From NCBI RefSeq assembly GCF_000802965.1, contig NZ_JSAK01000015.1, positions 256,219 through 320,218 of the forward strand: a stretch of DNA of 64,000 nt. The letters are read 5' to 3'. Position 1 is the first letter of the stretch; every line of letters starts with the position of its first letter. Source of the DNA: Pseudomonas fluorescens (GTDB lineage Bacteria; Pseudomonadota; Gammaproteobacteria; Pseudomonadales; Pseudomonadaceae). Shown here one piece after another: positions 42,456 to 50,669 of the stretch. The notes below the pieces were generated by a model. It made no database searches, was not told the DNA's origin, and saw nothing but the letters and a program-made list of their open reading frames with translations. The translations under genes were made by a program, and so were the position numbers.

Positions 42456-42910
42456 ATCCAAAACAGTTTAGAACGCTGATGTTGCAGCGCTGGCAGCGTC
42501 TGTCCCTGCGCGAACAACGCCTGATATTCGGGCTGAGCGTGTTTGTCCTGAGTGTCGCGGCATTCAGTCTGGTGTGGCAACCGACGCAACAGCGGCTTGC
42601 AGCAGCGGAGCGTCAGTATCAGCAACAACTGGCGCTGGCGGCGCAGCTGCAACAGGCGCGCCCCCGCAGTCATGTTCCCCAATCCGTCGATCAACCCCTG
42701 TCCTTGCGTATCAGCGAAAGCGCCTCCGCGGCCGGGCTTGAGCTGCATCAGATGGACAGCGACAACGAACTGTTGCGCCTGACCCTCAGCGGCGACGCCA
42801 TGGCATTGCTGCCCTGGCTGGATCGCATCGAGCGCGACGGTGTTGCGTTGCAATCGCTGACGCTGGAAAAACGTGATGCCGTGCTGGAGGCGCGGATGGT
42901 GCTCAGATAG
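42452..42910 (+). CDS. gspM: Type II secretion protein GspM
   Basis: 152 residues. A short cytoplasmic tail is followed by one membrane segment (about 27-46), a coiled coil, and a periplasmic domain (about 80-150), the GspM layout. It is the last gene of the operon; no gspN, prepilin peptidase or pilotin follows, so PilD encoded elsewhere must process the pseudopilins. Its 3' end overlaps the convergent MFS gene by 8 bp. Confidence 0.87.
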   Translation: MNPKQFRTLMLQRWQRLSLREQRLIFGLSVFVLSVAAFSLVWQPTQQRLAAAERQYQQQLALAAQLQQARPRSHVPQSVDQPLSLRISESASAAGLELHQMDSDNELLRLTLSGDAMALLPWLDRIERDGVALQSLTLEKRDAVLEARMVLR

Positions 42911-44183
42911 TTGCGCCGCTGCCCGGCAACGGCGGCAACTTCGCCAGCTTCAACGCGATCAGCAGCGCGATCACCAGCAGCGCACCGATGAACAAACCGA
43001 TGCCGTTCCAGCCACCCACGTGCCAGAACACACCGCCCGCGGTGCCGGCGATGCTCGAGCCGGCGTAGTAACTGAACAGGTACAGCGACGATGCCTGGCC
43101 CTTGGCCTTGGTGGCGCGGCGACCGATCCAGCTGCTGGCTACCGAGTGGGCACCAAAGAAGCCGAAGGTGAAGATCAGCATGCCGATGATCACCAGCGGC
43201 AGCGGGGTAAACATCGTCAGGGCCAGACCGCCGAGCATCAACACGATGGTGCTCCAAAGCACTTTGCGCCGACCGAGTTTGTCGGCCAGCGAGCCGATTT
43301 TTGCCGAGCTGTAGATGCCCGACAGGTACACCACCGACAGCAAGCCGACGAAGGCCTGCTCCATGTGGTACGGCTCGGCCAGCAAGCGATAGCCGATGTA
43401 GTTGAACAGGGTGACGAACGCGCCCATCAGCACAAAGGCTTCGAGGAACAACAACGGTAGACCGGCATCGCGAAAGTGCATGGTGAAACCGTCGATCAGG
43501 CTGCGCGGGTGCAGCGAGCGGGCGCGGAAGTTGCGCGATTCGGGGAGGATTTTCCAGAACACCGCCGCTGCAATCAGGGCCAGGCCGCCGATCACCAGCA
43601 TTGCCGTGTGCCAGCTGACGAAGTCGATCAACACCCCGGTAATCAACCGCCCGCTCATCCCGCCGATGGCGTTGCCGCCGATGTACAGGCCCATCGCCAG
43701 GCCGATGTGTTGCGGATGAATTTCTTCGCTCAAATAAGTCATGGCGACCGCGGCCAGACCACTCAGCGACAAGCCGATCAGCGCGCGCATCACCAGCACC
43801 CCGTGCCAGCTCGGCATCATCGCGCTGGCCATGGTGCACAGTGCGGCGGCAAACAGCGCCGCGACCATTACCGGTTTGCGCCCGACGCGATCTGAGATCG
43901 GGCCGGTGATCAGCAGGCCGATGGCGAGCATCCCGGTAGCCACCGAGAGGATAAGGCTGCTCTGTGCCGCGTTGATCGAATATTCGTGGGACAACAGCGG
44001 CATCATCGGCTGCACGCAATAGAGCAGGGCGAAGGTCGCGAAGCCGCCGCAGAACAGCGCCAGCACCGTACGCATGAACGCCGGCGTGCCTTTTTCGATG
44101 TAGATCTCCTTGAGTTCAGCGACGACATCGTCCTGCACGGCAGGTGGAACTTCATGGGCAAGTGGAGCGACAGCAGTTTTCAC
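42903..44183 (-). CDS. MFS transporter (YnfM-type)
   Basis: 426 residues from GTG at 44183, chosen because GAGG lies 6 nt in front of it; a TTG four codons upstream has none. Twelve membrane segments are apparent, with the MFS loop 2-3 motif GPISDRVGRKPVM and a related loop 8-9 motif GSLADKLGRRKVL. The family contains drug and sugar-efflux-like carriers; the substrate cannot be read from sequence. It is divergent from the LysR gene (119-bp gap), the usual layout for a regulator and its target. Its last 8 bp overlap gspM. Confidence 0.88.
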   Translation of the reverse strand: MKTAVAPLAHEVPPAVQDDVVAELKEIYIEKGTPAFMRTVLALFCGGFATFALLYCVQPMMPLLSHEYSINAAQSSLILSVATGMLAIGLLITGPISDRVGRKPVMVAALFAAALCTMASAMMPSWHGVLVMRALIGLSLSGLAAVAMTYLSEEIHPQHIGLAMGLYIGGNAIGGMSGRLITGVLIDFVSWHTAMLVIGGLALIAAAVFWKILPESRNFRARSLHPRSLIDGFTMHFRDAGLPLLFLEAFVLMGAFVTLFNYIGYRLLAEPYHMEQAFVGLLSVVYLSGIYSSAKIGSLADKLGRRKVLWSTIVLMLGGLALTMFTPLPLVIIGMLIFTFGFFGAHSVASSWIGRRATKAKGQASSLYLFSYYAGSSIAGTAGGVFWHVGGWNGIGLFIGALLVIALLIALKLAKLPPLPGSGATI

Positions 44184-44302
44184 GTTGAACCTCAAAAGGG
44201 TGCAGCCGGTCAGGCAATGAAAAAAGCATATAGCTGGCTAATGATTCAATCCAATATATTGTTCGACCTGTTTGATAGCTTTTACGACCTAATGGAAATC
44301 AC

Positions 44303-45205
44303 ATGGAATTGCGTCATCTGCGCTACTTCATCGCCGTCGCCGAAGAACTGCACTTCGGCCGCGCCGCACAGGTGCTGGGCATCTCGCAGCCGCCGCTGAG
44401 CCAGCAGATTCAGGCGCTGGAGCAGGAGGTCGGCGCGCGGTTGTTCGAACGTACCAATCGTCGGGTGGAGCTAAGCGAGGCCGGTCGGCTGTTCCTCGAA
44501 GAGGCGCGACTGGTGTTGGCGCAGGTCGACAAAGCGGCGGATGTGGCCCGGCGGGCGCAATTGGGTGAATTGGGTGAGCTGAAGATCGGCTTCACCTCAT
44601 CAGCACCGTTCAACTCGACCATCCCCCAAGCGATATTCTCGTTTCGCCAGCGCTTCCCGGCGGTGCACCTGAATTTGCGGGAAATGAGCAGCACTCAAGT
44701 GGCCGATGCGTTGGTGGACGAGTCGATCGAGGTCGGGATCATGCGTCCGCTCGGGCTACCCGACTCGCTCAGCGTGGTCGAGTTGATGCGCGAGCCACTG
44801 GTCGCTGTGCTCAGTTCCAAGCACCCGTTGGTCAAGGACAGTGAAGAGGGCTTGTTCCTGTCGGCATTGGCCCTCGAACCCTTTGTCTTTTTTCCACGCA
44901 GCTACGGCAGTGGTCTGTACGCGCAATTGCTCAGCCTGGCTCGGGATGCCGGCTTCAGTCCGCACTTTGCCCAGGAGGCGGGTGAGGCGATGACGATCAT
45001 CGGATTGGTCGCTGCGGGGTTGGGGGTTTCGGTGTTGCCCGCGTCTTATCAGCGGATGCGCATTGATGGCGTGGTCTATCGGCCATTGCTCGATCCAGCG
45101 GCCATATCCGCCGTGTGGCTGGTGCAGCGCAAAGATCAGAAATCGCCGATGGCGAGGGCGTTCGTGGAGTTGTTGACGCGCAAGGTCGAGCCCCTGCAAT
45201 CGTGA
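44303..45205 (+). CDS. LysR-family transcriptional regulator
   Basis: 300 residues. A winged helix-turn-helix at 1-60 (MELRHLRYFIAVAEELHFGRAAQVLGISQPPLSQQ, read in parts) is followed by a periplasmic-binding-protein-like effector domain (about 90-295). It probably controls the divergent MFS gene; AT-rich DNA at 44220-44300 could hold its operator. Whether it also affects the pigment operon that ends 103 bp downstream on the other strand is unknown. Confidence 0.93.
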   Translation: MELRHLRYFIAVAEELHFGRAAQVLGISQPPLSQQIQALEQEVGARLFERTNRRVELSEAGRLFLEEARLVLAQVDKAADVARRAQLGELGELKIGFTSSAPFNSTIPQAIFSFRQRFPAVHLNLREMSSTQVADALVDESIEVGIMRPLGLPDSLSVVELMREPLVAVLSSKHPLVKDSEEGLFLSALALEPFVFFPRSYGSGLYAQLLSLARDAGFSPHFAQEAGEAMTIIGLVAAGLGVSVLPASYQRMRIDGVVYRPLLDPAAISAVWLVQRKDQKSPMARAFVELLTRKVEPLQS

Positions 45206-45208
45206 CAC

Positions 45209-45298
45209 TGTAGGAGTCGGCTTGCTGGAGATGGCGGTCTGTCAGGCAACATTGATGTCGACACACCCGCCGCTATCGCCAGCAAGCCGGCTCCTACA
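45209..45298. repeat. REP doublet, variant of family C (90 bp), between convergent genes
   Basis: TGTAGGAGTCGGCTTGCTGG at the left is mirrored at the right (CCAGCAAGCCGGCTCCTACA). It fills nearly all of the 102-bp gap between the LysR gene and the end of the pigment operon. No separate T-run terminator is present for either, so this hairpin may serve both. Confidence 0.88.
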
Positions 45299-45307
45299 GG
45301 ATTTTGC

Positions 45308-46534
45308 TTACGACCAACGCTTGAAAATCAACGAAGTATTCACCCCGCCAAACGCAAAATTGTTGTTCATCACGTACCGGTTGCTCATCTGCCGAAACTC
45401 GCCGCGCAGGTAATCCAGCTTGCCGCAATGCGGGTCAACGTCGTCGAGGTTGAAGGTGTGGGCGTAGAGGTCGCGGTTCATCATTTCGATGCTGAACCAG
45501 GACTCCAGTGCACCGCAGGCGCCGAGGGTGTGGCCGAGGAAGCTCTTTTGCGAGCTGATGGGCATGTGTTCGCCGAACAAGCTGCTGGTGGCCATGGTTT
45601 CGGCGATGTCGCCCTGTTCGGTCGCGGTGCCGTGGCCGTTGACGTAGCCGATGTCCGACGGTTTGAGCCCGGCATCTTCCAGCGCCAGTTCCATGGCTCG
45701 ACGCATGGTGACTTGCTCAGGGCGAGTGGTGTGCTGGCCGTCGGCGTTGCTGCCGAAACCGACGATCTCGGCGTGGATGTGCGCACCGCGAGCGAGCGCA
45801 TGTTCCAACTCTTCCAGCACCAGCATGCCGCCGCCTTCACCGATCACCAGACCGTCGCGGCCCTTGTCGTACGGGCGTGGGGTGGATTGCGGGGCGTTGT
45901 TTTTCAGGCTGGTGGCGTACAGCGCATCGAAGACCATGGCTTCGGTCGGGCACAGTTCTTCGGCGCCGCCGGCGAGCATCAGCGGCAGGCGACCGAACTT
46001 GATGGCCTCGTAGGCGTAGCCGATGCCCTGGCTGCCGCTGGTGCAGGCGCTGGAGGTCGGGATCAGGCGGCCAGTGAGGCCGAAGAAGATGCTGATGTTC
46101 GCCGCCGTGGTGTGCGGCATCATGCGCACGTAGGAATTGGCGTTCAGGCCCTCGGCCACCGAGTTGAGCAGCATGTTGCCGAACGCCTTGATCTCGTCGG
46201 TGCTACCGGTGGACGAGCCGCAGGCGACGCCCATGCGTCCGTCCTTGATCGATTCATCGCCCAGCAACCCGGCGTCGGCCAACGCCATCTCCGCCGCACC
46301 CACGGCAAGCCGCGAAACCCGGCCCATGCTGCGCAGTTGCTTGCGGGTCCAGTGGCTCGGCACCTTGAAGTCATCAATCGGTCCGGCCAGGCGAGTGTTG
46401 AGTTCGGTGAAGCGATCCCACTCGTCCATCCGCCGGATGCCGCTGCGGTTGGCCGCGAAGTGGCCGGCGATGGTGTCCCAATCGTTGCCCAGGGAAGTAA
46501 TGCCGGCCATGCCGGTGACAACCACGCGTTTCAT
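45308..46534 (-). CDS. apeR: Aryl-polyene beta-ketoacyl-ACP synthase (ApeR type)
   Basis: Ketosynthase that extends the polyene by decarboxylative condensation. It has 408 residues from ATG at 46534, with GGAGG about 10 nt upstream and a 1-bp overlap with the reductase stop. The FabF-like triad is complete: Cys164 (SSACTSGSQG), His301 (NGHGTATEQGD) and His335 (SFLGHTLGA). It is the last gene of the operon. It was assigned to the ApeR position because it follows the KS-DH-KR set, as in known aryl-polyene clusters. Confidence 0.9.
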   Translation of the reverse strand: MKRVVVTGMAGITSLGNDWDTIAGHFAANRSGIRRMDEWDRFTELNTRLAGPIDDFKVPSHWTRKQLRSMGRVSRLAVGAAEMALADAGLLGDESIKDGRMGVACGSSTGSTDEIKAFGNMLLNSVAEGLNANSYVRMMPHTTAANISIFFGLTGRLIPTSSACTSGSQGIGYAYEAIKFGRLPLMLAGGAEELCPTEAMVFDALYATSLKNNAPQSTPRPYDKGRDGLVIGEGGGMLVLEELEHALARGAHIHAEIVGFGSNADGQHTTRPEQVTMRRAMELALEDAGLKPSDIGYVNGHGTATEQGDIAETMATSSLFGEHMPISSQKSFLGHTLGACGALESWFSIEMMNRDLYAHTFNLDDVDPHCGKLDYLRGEFRQMSNRYVMNNNFAFGGVNTSLIFKRWS

Positions 46535-47262
46535 CAGCACAGGCCTCCATTGACGGCCAGAACCTGCCGGGTGATGTACGACGCTTCCGCCGACATCAGG
46601 AAATTCACCGCGCCGGCCACATCTTCCGGGGTGCCCATGCGTTGTGCGGGGATCATTTTCATCAGTTCTTCCACGGGCACATTCTCGTCGAGCATGGCGG
46701 TGTCGATCAGGCCGGGTGCGACACAGTTGACGGTGATTTTGCGCTTGCCCAGCTCGATCGCCAACGCCTTCGCCGCGCCGATCAACCCAGCCTTCGAGGC
46801 ACTGTAGTTGACCTGGCCACGGTTACCGATCAACCCGGACACCGAGGTGATGCAGACAATCCGCCCAGCGGCGCGACGACGAATCATCGGCATCATCACC
46901 GGGTGCAGCACGTTGTAGAAGCCGTCGAGGTTGGTGCGCATCACTACATCCCAATCATCCTCGCTCAGCGCCGGAAAAGCACCGTCACGCGTCAGGCCGG
47001 CGTTGAGCACCACGCCGTAATAGGCACCATGGGTTTCCACGTCGGCTTCGAGAATGGCTTTGCAACTGGCGCGGTCAGATACGTCGAATTGCAGGATGCG
47101 CGCGTTGCGCCCCAAGGCTTCGATTTCGGCCAGCACTGCCTGCGCATCGGCCAGGCCGCTGCGGCAATGCAACACGATGTCATGCCCGGCCTGAGCCAGG
47201 CGCAGGGCGATGGCGCGGCCGATACCACGGCTGGAACCGGTGACCAGTACGGATTCAGTCAT
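46534..47262 (-). CDS. apeQ: 3-oxoacyl-ACP reductase (FabG-like, ApeQ type)
   Basis: Short-chain dehydrogenase reducing the beta-keto group in each polyene cycle. It has 242 residues. Cofactor loop TGSSRGIG at 8-15; catalytic Ser140, Tyr153 and Lys157 (SVSGLIGNRG then YSASK). ATG at 47262 overlaps the dehydratase stop by 4 bp. Confidence 0.93.
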   Translation of the reverse strand: MTESVLVTGSSRGIGRAIALRLAQAGHDIVLHCRSGLADAQAVLAEIEALGRNARILQFDVSDRASCKAILEADVETHGAYYGVVLNAGLTRDGAFPALSEDDWDVVMRTNLDGFYNVLHPVMMPMIRRRAAGRIVCITSVSGLIGNRGQVNYSASKAGLIGAAKALAIELGKRKITVNCVAPGLIDTAMLDENVPVEELMKMIPAQRMGTPEDVAGAVNFLMSAEASYITRQVLAVNGGLC

Positions 47263-47732
47263 GGCTGCGTTCCTTGTGAAGAACCTTGCGGTTCATGAAG
47301 GTATTGAGTGGGCTGGGGCGGGCGATACACGTTCAACCGCGCGGTGGCGTGAATGCCGGGCGCATTGATGTGGCATTCGAATACGCCCATGCCGTTATCG
47401 TCTTCCAGCGAGCGGAGGCCGTGGATGGTCAACTCGGTGCCGGCCGGAAAGCTTTCGACATTGCATTCGAACTTACGGCTGCCGAGCAGGAAGCCGAGTG
47501 CCACCGCATCGCCGCGCTGGCGCGCATGGCAACCGGCGTAGGCCGCCACGCTCTGCGCCATCAACTCGATACCGACCCAGGCCGGCAAGCTGCCGTCAGG
47601 AAGGTTGAACAGGCCATCGGGCTTGACGGTGAGGCGGGTGTGAATCTGTTCTTCATCGAACGCGAGGATCTGGTCGATAAGGATCATGTCGCCAGCGTGG
47701 GGCAGCAATTCGGCGAGCGGCCAGTCAATCAT
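47259..47732 (-). CDS. apeP: 3-hydroxyacyl-ACP dehydratase (hotdog fold, ApeP type)
   Basis: 157 residues from ATG at 47732, which overlaps the ketosynthase stop by 4 bp and has GGAG in front. Single hotdog domain with LPHAGDMILIDQIL and the helix WVGIELMAQSVAAYAG. Dehydrates the hydroxyacyl intermediate; with the reductase it gives the conjugated double bonds. In characterised clusters this enzyme works with the second dehydratase (here fused to the ligase). Confidence 0.9.
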   Translation of the reverse strand: MIDWPLAELLPHAGDMILIDQILAFDEEQIHTRLTVKPDGLFNLPDGSLPAWVGIELMAQSVAAYAGCHARQRGDAVALGFLLGSRKFECNVESFPAGTELTIHGLRSLEDDNGMGVFECHINAPGIHATARLNVYRPPQPTQYLHEPQGSSQGTQP

Positions 47733-48925
47733 GGTGCATCTCCGATAATCAGGCTGACGTTGTTGCCACCGAAGGCAAAGGAATTGCTCATCAAGTAGCG
47801 GGGACCAGTGGACGCCAGGCGATCGGTCGGGGTCACCCATTTCAGGGCAGGCAGATCGGGATCCGGTTGGCCATCCCAGACATGCGGCGGCAGGGCATGC
47901 TCGCGATTGTCCGTGTTCAGGCTCAGCCAGCAGAACGCCGCCTCCAGCGCGCCAGCCGCGCCGAGGGTGTGGCCGGTCATGGGTTTGGTCGACGAGCAGG
48001 GCACGCCGGCCGGGAACAACGCCGCCACGGCCTGGCTTTCCATGGCGTCGTTGTGTTGAGTGGCGGTGCCGTGCAGGTTGAGGTAGGCGATTTGTTGCGG
48101 TTGCAGGCTCGCCCGGCTCAGGGCCTTGCGCATGGCTTGCAGGGCGCCACGGCCGCTGGGTTCCGGGGCTGAAATGTGGTGCGCATCGGAGCTGGCGCCG
48201 CTGCCGAGCAGGGCAATTGATGGTTTTTCTCCTGCACGTTTAGTCATCAGGAACAGTGCCGCGGCTTCGCCGATGTTGATGCCGTTACGGTTGACCGAAA
48301 ACGGATTGCAGCGCTGTTCGGATACCGCTTCAAGCGCCGAAAAACCGTTGAGGGTCAGCTTGCACAGACTGTCGACGCCGCCGCACAGCACCGCGTCGCA
48401 AACACCCAGATCCAGCAGACGCTGGGCGCTCATCAGCGCGCGGGCGCTGGACGTGCAAGCCGTTGAAATCACATAGGCCGGCCCGCTCAATTGCAGCCAG
48501 TCGGCGAGAAAAGTCGCCGGCGCACCGAGTTCCTGTTGCTGATAGTCGTATTGCGGCGGGAACTGCTGCTCGCGAATGTAATGGGCCAGGCCCCGGCTGG
48601 CTTCTTCGATGCCCGAAGTGCTGGTGCCCAGCACGATACCGATGCGGTCGCGACCGTAGGTCTGGATCGCTTGATCGATGTCCTGGCGAATTTGCAGCGC
48701 GGCTTCCAGCAGCAGTTGATTGTTGCGTGTGTGTTGACGGGCCAGCTCAGCGGGAATCGCCACCAGTTCGCCACGGACCGCGCCCACCGGCAACGAGCGC
48801 TCCGGCACCCAGCCAGCTTCGCTGCGCATGCCAGAACAATCGCCGGCAAACAGATGGCGGGCAACTTCGTCCTTGTTGCGGCCCAGGGAGCAGATCACGC
48901 CAAGGGCGTTCAGATAGGCCGTCAT
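47729..48925 (-). CDS. apeO: Aryl-polyene beta-ketoacyl-ACP synthase (ApeO type)
   Basis: 398-residue ketosynthase. Triad Cys157 (STACTSSARA), His285 (NLHGTATQHND) and His319 (KPMTGHTLGAA). It is more diverged from FabF than the 3' ketosynthase of the operon. In known systems it pairs with the chain-length factor encoded by the first gene (62119-62844). Overlaps the lipoprotein gene and the dehydratase gene by 4 bp each. Confidence 0.9.
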   Translation of the reverse strand: MTAYLNALGVICSLGRNKDEVARHLFAGDCSGMRSEAGWVPERSLPVGAVRGELVAIPAELARQHTRNNQLLLEAALQIRQDIDQAIQTYGRDRIGIVLGTSTSGIEEASRGLAHYIREQQFPPQYDYQQQELGAPATFLADWLQLSGPAYVISTACTSSARALMSAQRLLDLGVCDAVLCGGVDSLCKLTLNGFSALEAVSEQRCNPFSVNRNGINIGEAAALFLMTKRAGEKPSIALLGSGASSDAHHISAPEPSGRGALQAMRKALSRASLQPQQIAYLNLHGTATQHNDAMESQAVAALFPAGVPCSSTKPMTGHTLGAAGALEAAFCWLSLNTDNREHALPPHVWDGQPDPDLPALKWVTPTDRLASTGPRYLMSNSFAFGGNNVSLIIGDAP

Positions 48926-49425
48926 GGCGCATCACCACTCAAGGGCGTGACTAGATATTTCGGGCCTTTGGGCAGGTTCAATTCAAAGCTCATCGGTTGT
49001 GAATAACGGACATCCCAGCGCTCCGGCAAGGAGCGTTGTGCGCCATGTTGCCAAGCGCCGGGATAGTTGCCCTGCAACTCATCTTTCGGGGTCAGCGCAA
49101 ACAGCAGCGCCGCGAATAACTCCCGGGCTTCCGGGTTGGGCGGCAGCAAGCCATCGGCGTGCCACGATCCGTCAGCCAGTTTCTGGCGTGCCTGCGGAAT
49201 GCCCAGCAGGTCCATCATCGACCAGCGTATGGCCGGGCCCTCACGCTGGATCACCAGCACCCAGTCCTGACGTTGTTCCGCTTGCAGACGCTGGATGTGC
49301 AGTTGCATCGGCAACGGCAGGTCCGGGGTTTTCTCGGGCAGCGGTGCCTGGCTGGCGCAAGCACTCAGCAGCAGGATGCAACCAAGCAGCAGGAAACGAG
49401 CGCAGGTGTTGCTCAGGTGGCTCAT
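48922..49425 (-). CDS. DUF3261 lipoprotein of the aryl-polyene cluster
   Basis: 167 residues. Signal peptide with lipobox LSAC, lipidated Cys23, no Asp at +2, so outer-membrane sorting is expected. The remainder is a small beta-rich domain of the DUF3261 family, found almost only in aryl-polyene clusters. Likely helps move or anchor the pigment ester at the outer membrane with the LolA-like protein and the MMPL carrier. Function not demonstrated. Overlaps both neighbours by 4 bp. Confidence 0.85.
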   Translation of the reverse strand: MSHLSNTCARFLLLGCILLLSACASQAPLPEKTPDLPLPMQLHIQRLQAEQRQDWVLVIQREGPAIRWSMMDLLGIPQARQKLADGSWHADGLLPPNPEARELFAALLFALTPKDELQGNYPGAWQHGAQRSLPERWDVRYSQPMSFELNLPKGPKYLVTPLSGDAP

Positions 49426-50669
49426 GTTCCATCCTTTGCGCAGAGTTCCGAAATCATTTTCAGACGGCGCTTGGCTTCGCTGACGAACGGGTTGCGTTCG
49501 TCCCAGGCATAGCCGGCAAGAATCGAGCTGATCATGCGGCGGATCTCCGGTGAGCCGCCTTCATGGTAAATCACGTCCTGGAAGGTCCCGTTGTACCAAC
49601 CTTCGACGTAGCATCGGAACGTGTCGACCCCGCGTTTGAGCGGTGCGGCAAACTCGCTCTGCCAGTCGACCGGTTCGCCTTGCAACTGGCGGTGCAGCAC
49701 GGCGGAGGCCATGCTCGCCGAGCGCATGGCGATGGTCACGCCGGAGGAAAATACCGGGTCGAGGAATTCCGCGGCATTGCCGAGCAAGGCGAAGCCCGGC
49801 CCGTGCAGGGTTTTGACGTTAGCCGAGTAACCGCCGATGGTACGCGCCGGGGTGTCCCACACGGCGTTGCCCAGCACACCGGCCAGGCTCGGGGTTTCAT
49901 CGATGAACCCACGCAGGCAATCGTCCAGATTGTCGGTGCGACCGTCGAAATGTTCCTGAGCGGCAACCACGCCGATCGAGCAGCGCCCGTTGCTGAACGG
50001 GATGGTCCAGAACCACACATCACGCTTCGTCGGATGAGTGGTGATGAGGATCTTGGTACGGTCGAAATCCGGGTGATCGATGTGATCTTCGACGTGGGTG
50101 AACACGGCTTGGCGCACCGGGAAATTCGACGGTGCCTCAAGGTCGAGCAAGCGCGGCAGGACACGGCCGTAACCGCTGGCGTCGAGCATGAACCCTGCCT
50201 CGATGCGGTACTCGCTGCCATCCTCACGGCGTACGCCAAGCTGCGGTTTGGACTGATTGATATCAACGCTGACGATGGTTTCGCCGTAGCGAATTTCCAC
50301 GCCTTGCAACGCGGCCTGATCGGCCAGCAGCTTGTCGAAATCGGCCCGTTGTACCTGGAAGGTTGTCGGCTTGCCGTGGGTGAACGTGTCACCGAAATCA
50401 AAAGCGCTATAGCGCTCACCCCATGCGAACGCGGCACCGGTTTTCAACTGGAAACCGGCGGCGTTGACGGCATCGAGCATGCCCGCTTCTTCGACGAAAT
50501 CCAGGCAGTGCGACAGCAGGCTTTCGCCGATGGAGAACCGTGGGAAATGCTGTCGCTCGATCACCAATACGTCGTGACCCTTGCGCTTGAGTAGTGCAGC
50601 GGCGATGGCGCCTGACGGGCCTGCACCAATAACCACGATCTGACGACGTTCGATTTCAACGGTTGGCAT
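49422..50669 (-). CDS. FAD-dependent oxidoreductase resembling flavin-dependent halogenases
   Basis: 415 residues. The FAD loop GAGPSG is at 15-20, FSIGESLL near 45-52, and DASGYGRVLPRLL near 163. WFWTIP at 219-224 fits the WxWxIP motif of flavin-dependent halogenases. Lys76 in the stretch LKTGAAFAWG may correspond to the halogenase Lys. Members of this family are annotated as tryptophan halogenase or geranylgeranyl-reductase-like. Related genes occur in the xanthomonadin locus, whose pigment is brominated. Overlaps the antiporter gene by 14 bp and the lipoprotein gene by 4 bp. Whether it halogenates is an inference. Confidence 0.8.
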   Translation of the reverse strand: MPTVEIERRQIVVIGAGPSGAIAAALLKRKGHDVLVIERQHFPRFSIGESLLSHCLDFVEEAGMLDAVNAAGFQLKTGAAFAWGERYSAFDFGDTFTHGKPTTFQVQRADFDKLLADQAALQGVEIRYGETIVSVDINQSKPQLGVRREDGSEYRIEAGFMLDASGYGRVLPRLLDLEAPSNFPVRQAVFTHVEDHIDHPDFDRTKILITTHPTKRDVWFWTIPFSNGRCSIGVVAAQEHFDGRTDNLDDCLRGFIDETPSLAGVLGNAVWDTPARTIGGYSANVKTLHGPGFALLGNAAEFLDPVFSSGVTIAMRSASMASAVLHRQLQGEPVDWQSEFAAPLKRGVDTFRCYVEGWYNGTFQDVIYHEGGSPEIRRMISSILAGYAWDERNPFVSEAKRRLKMISELCAKDGT

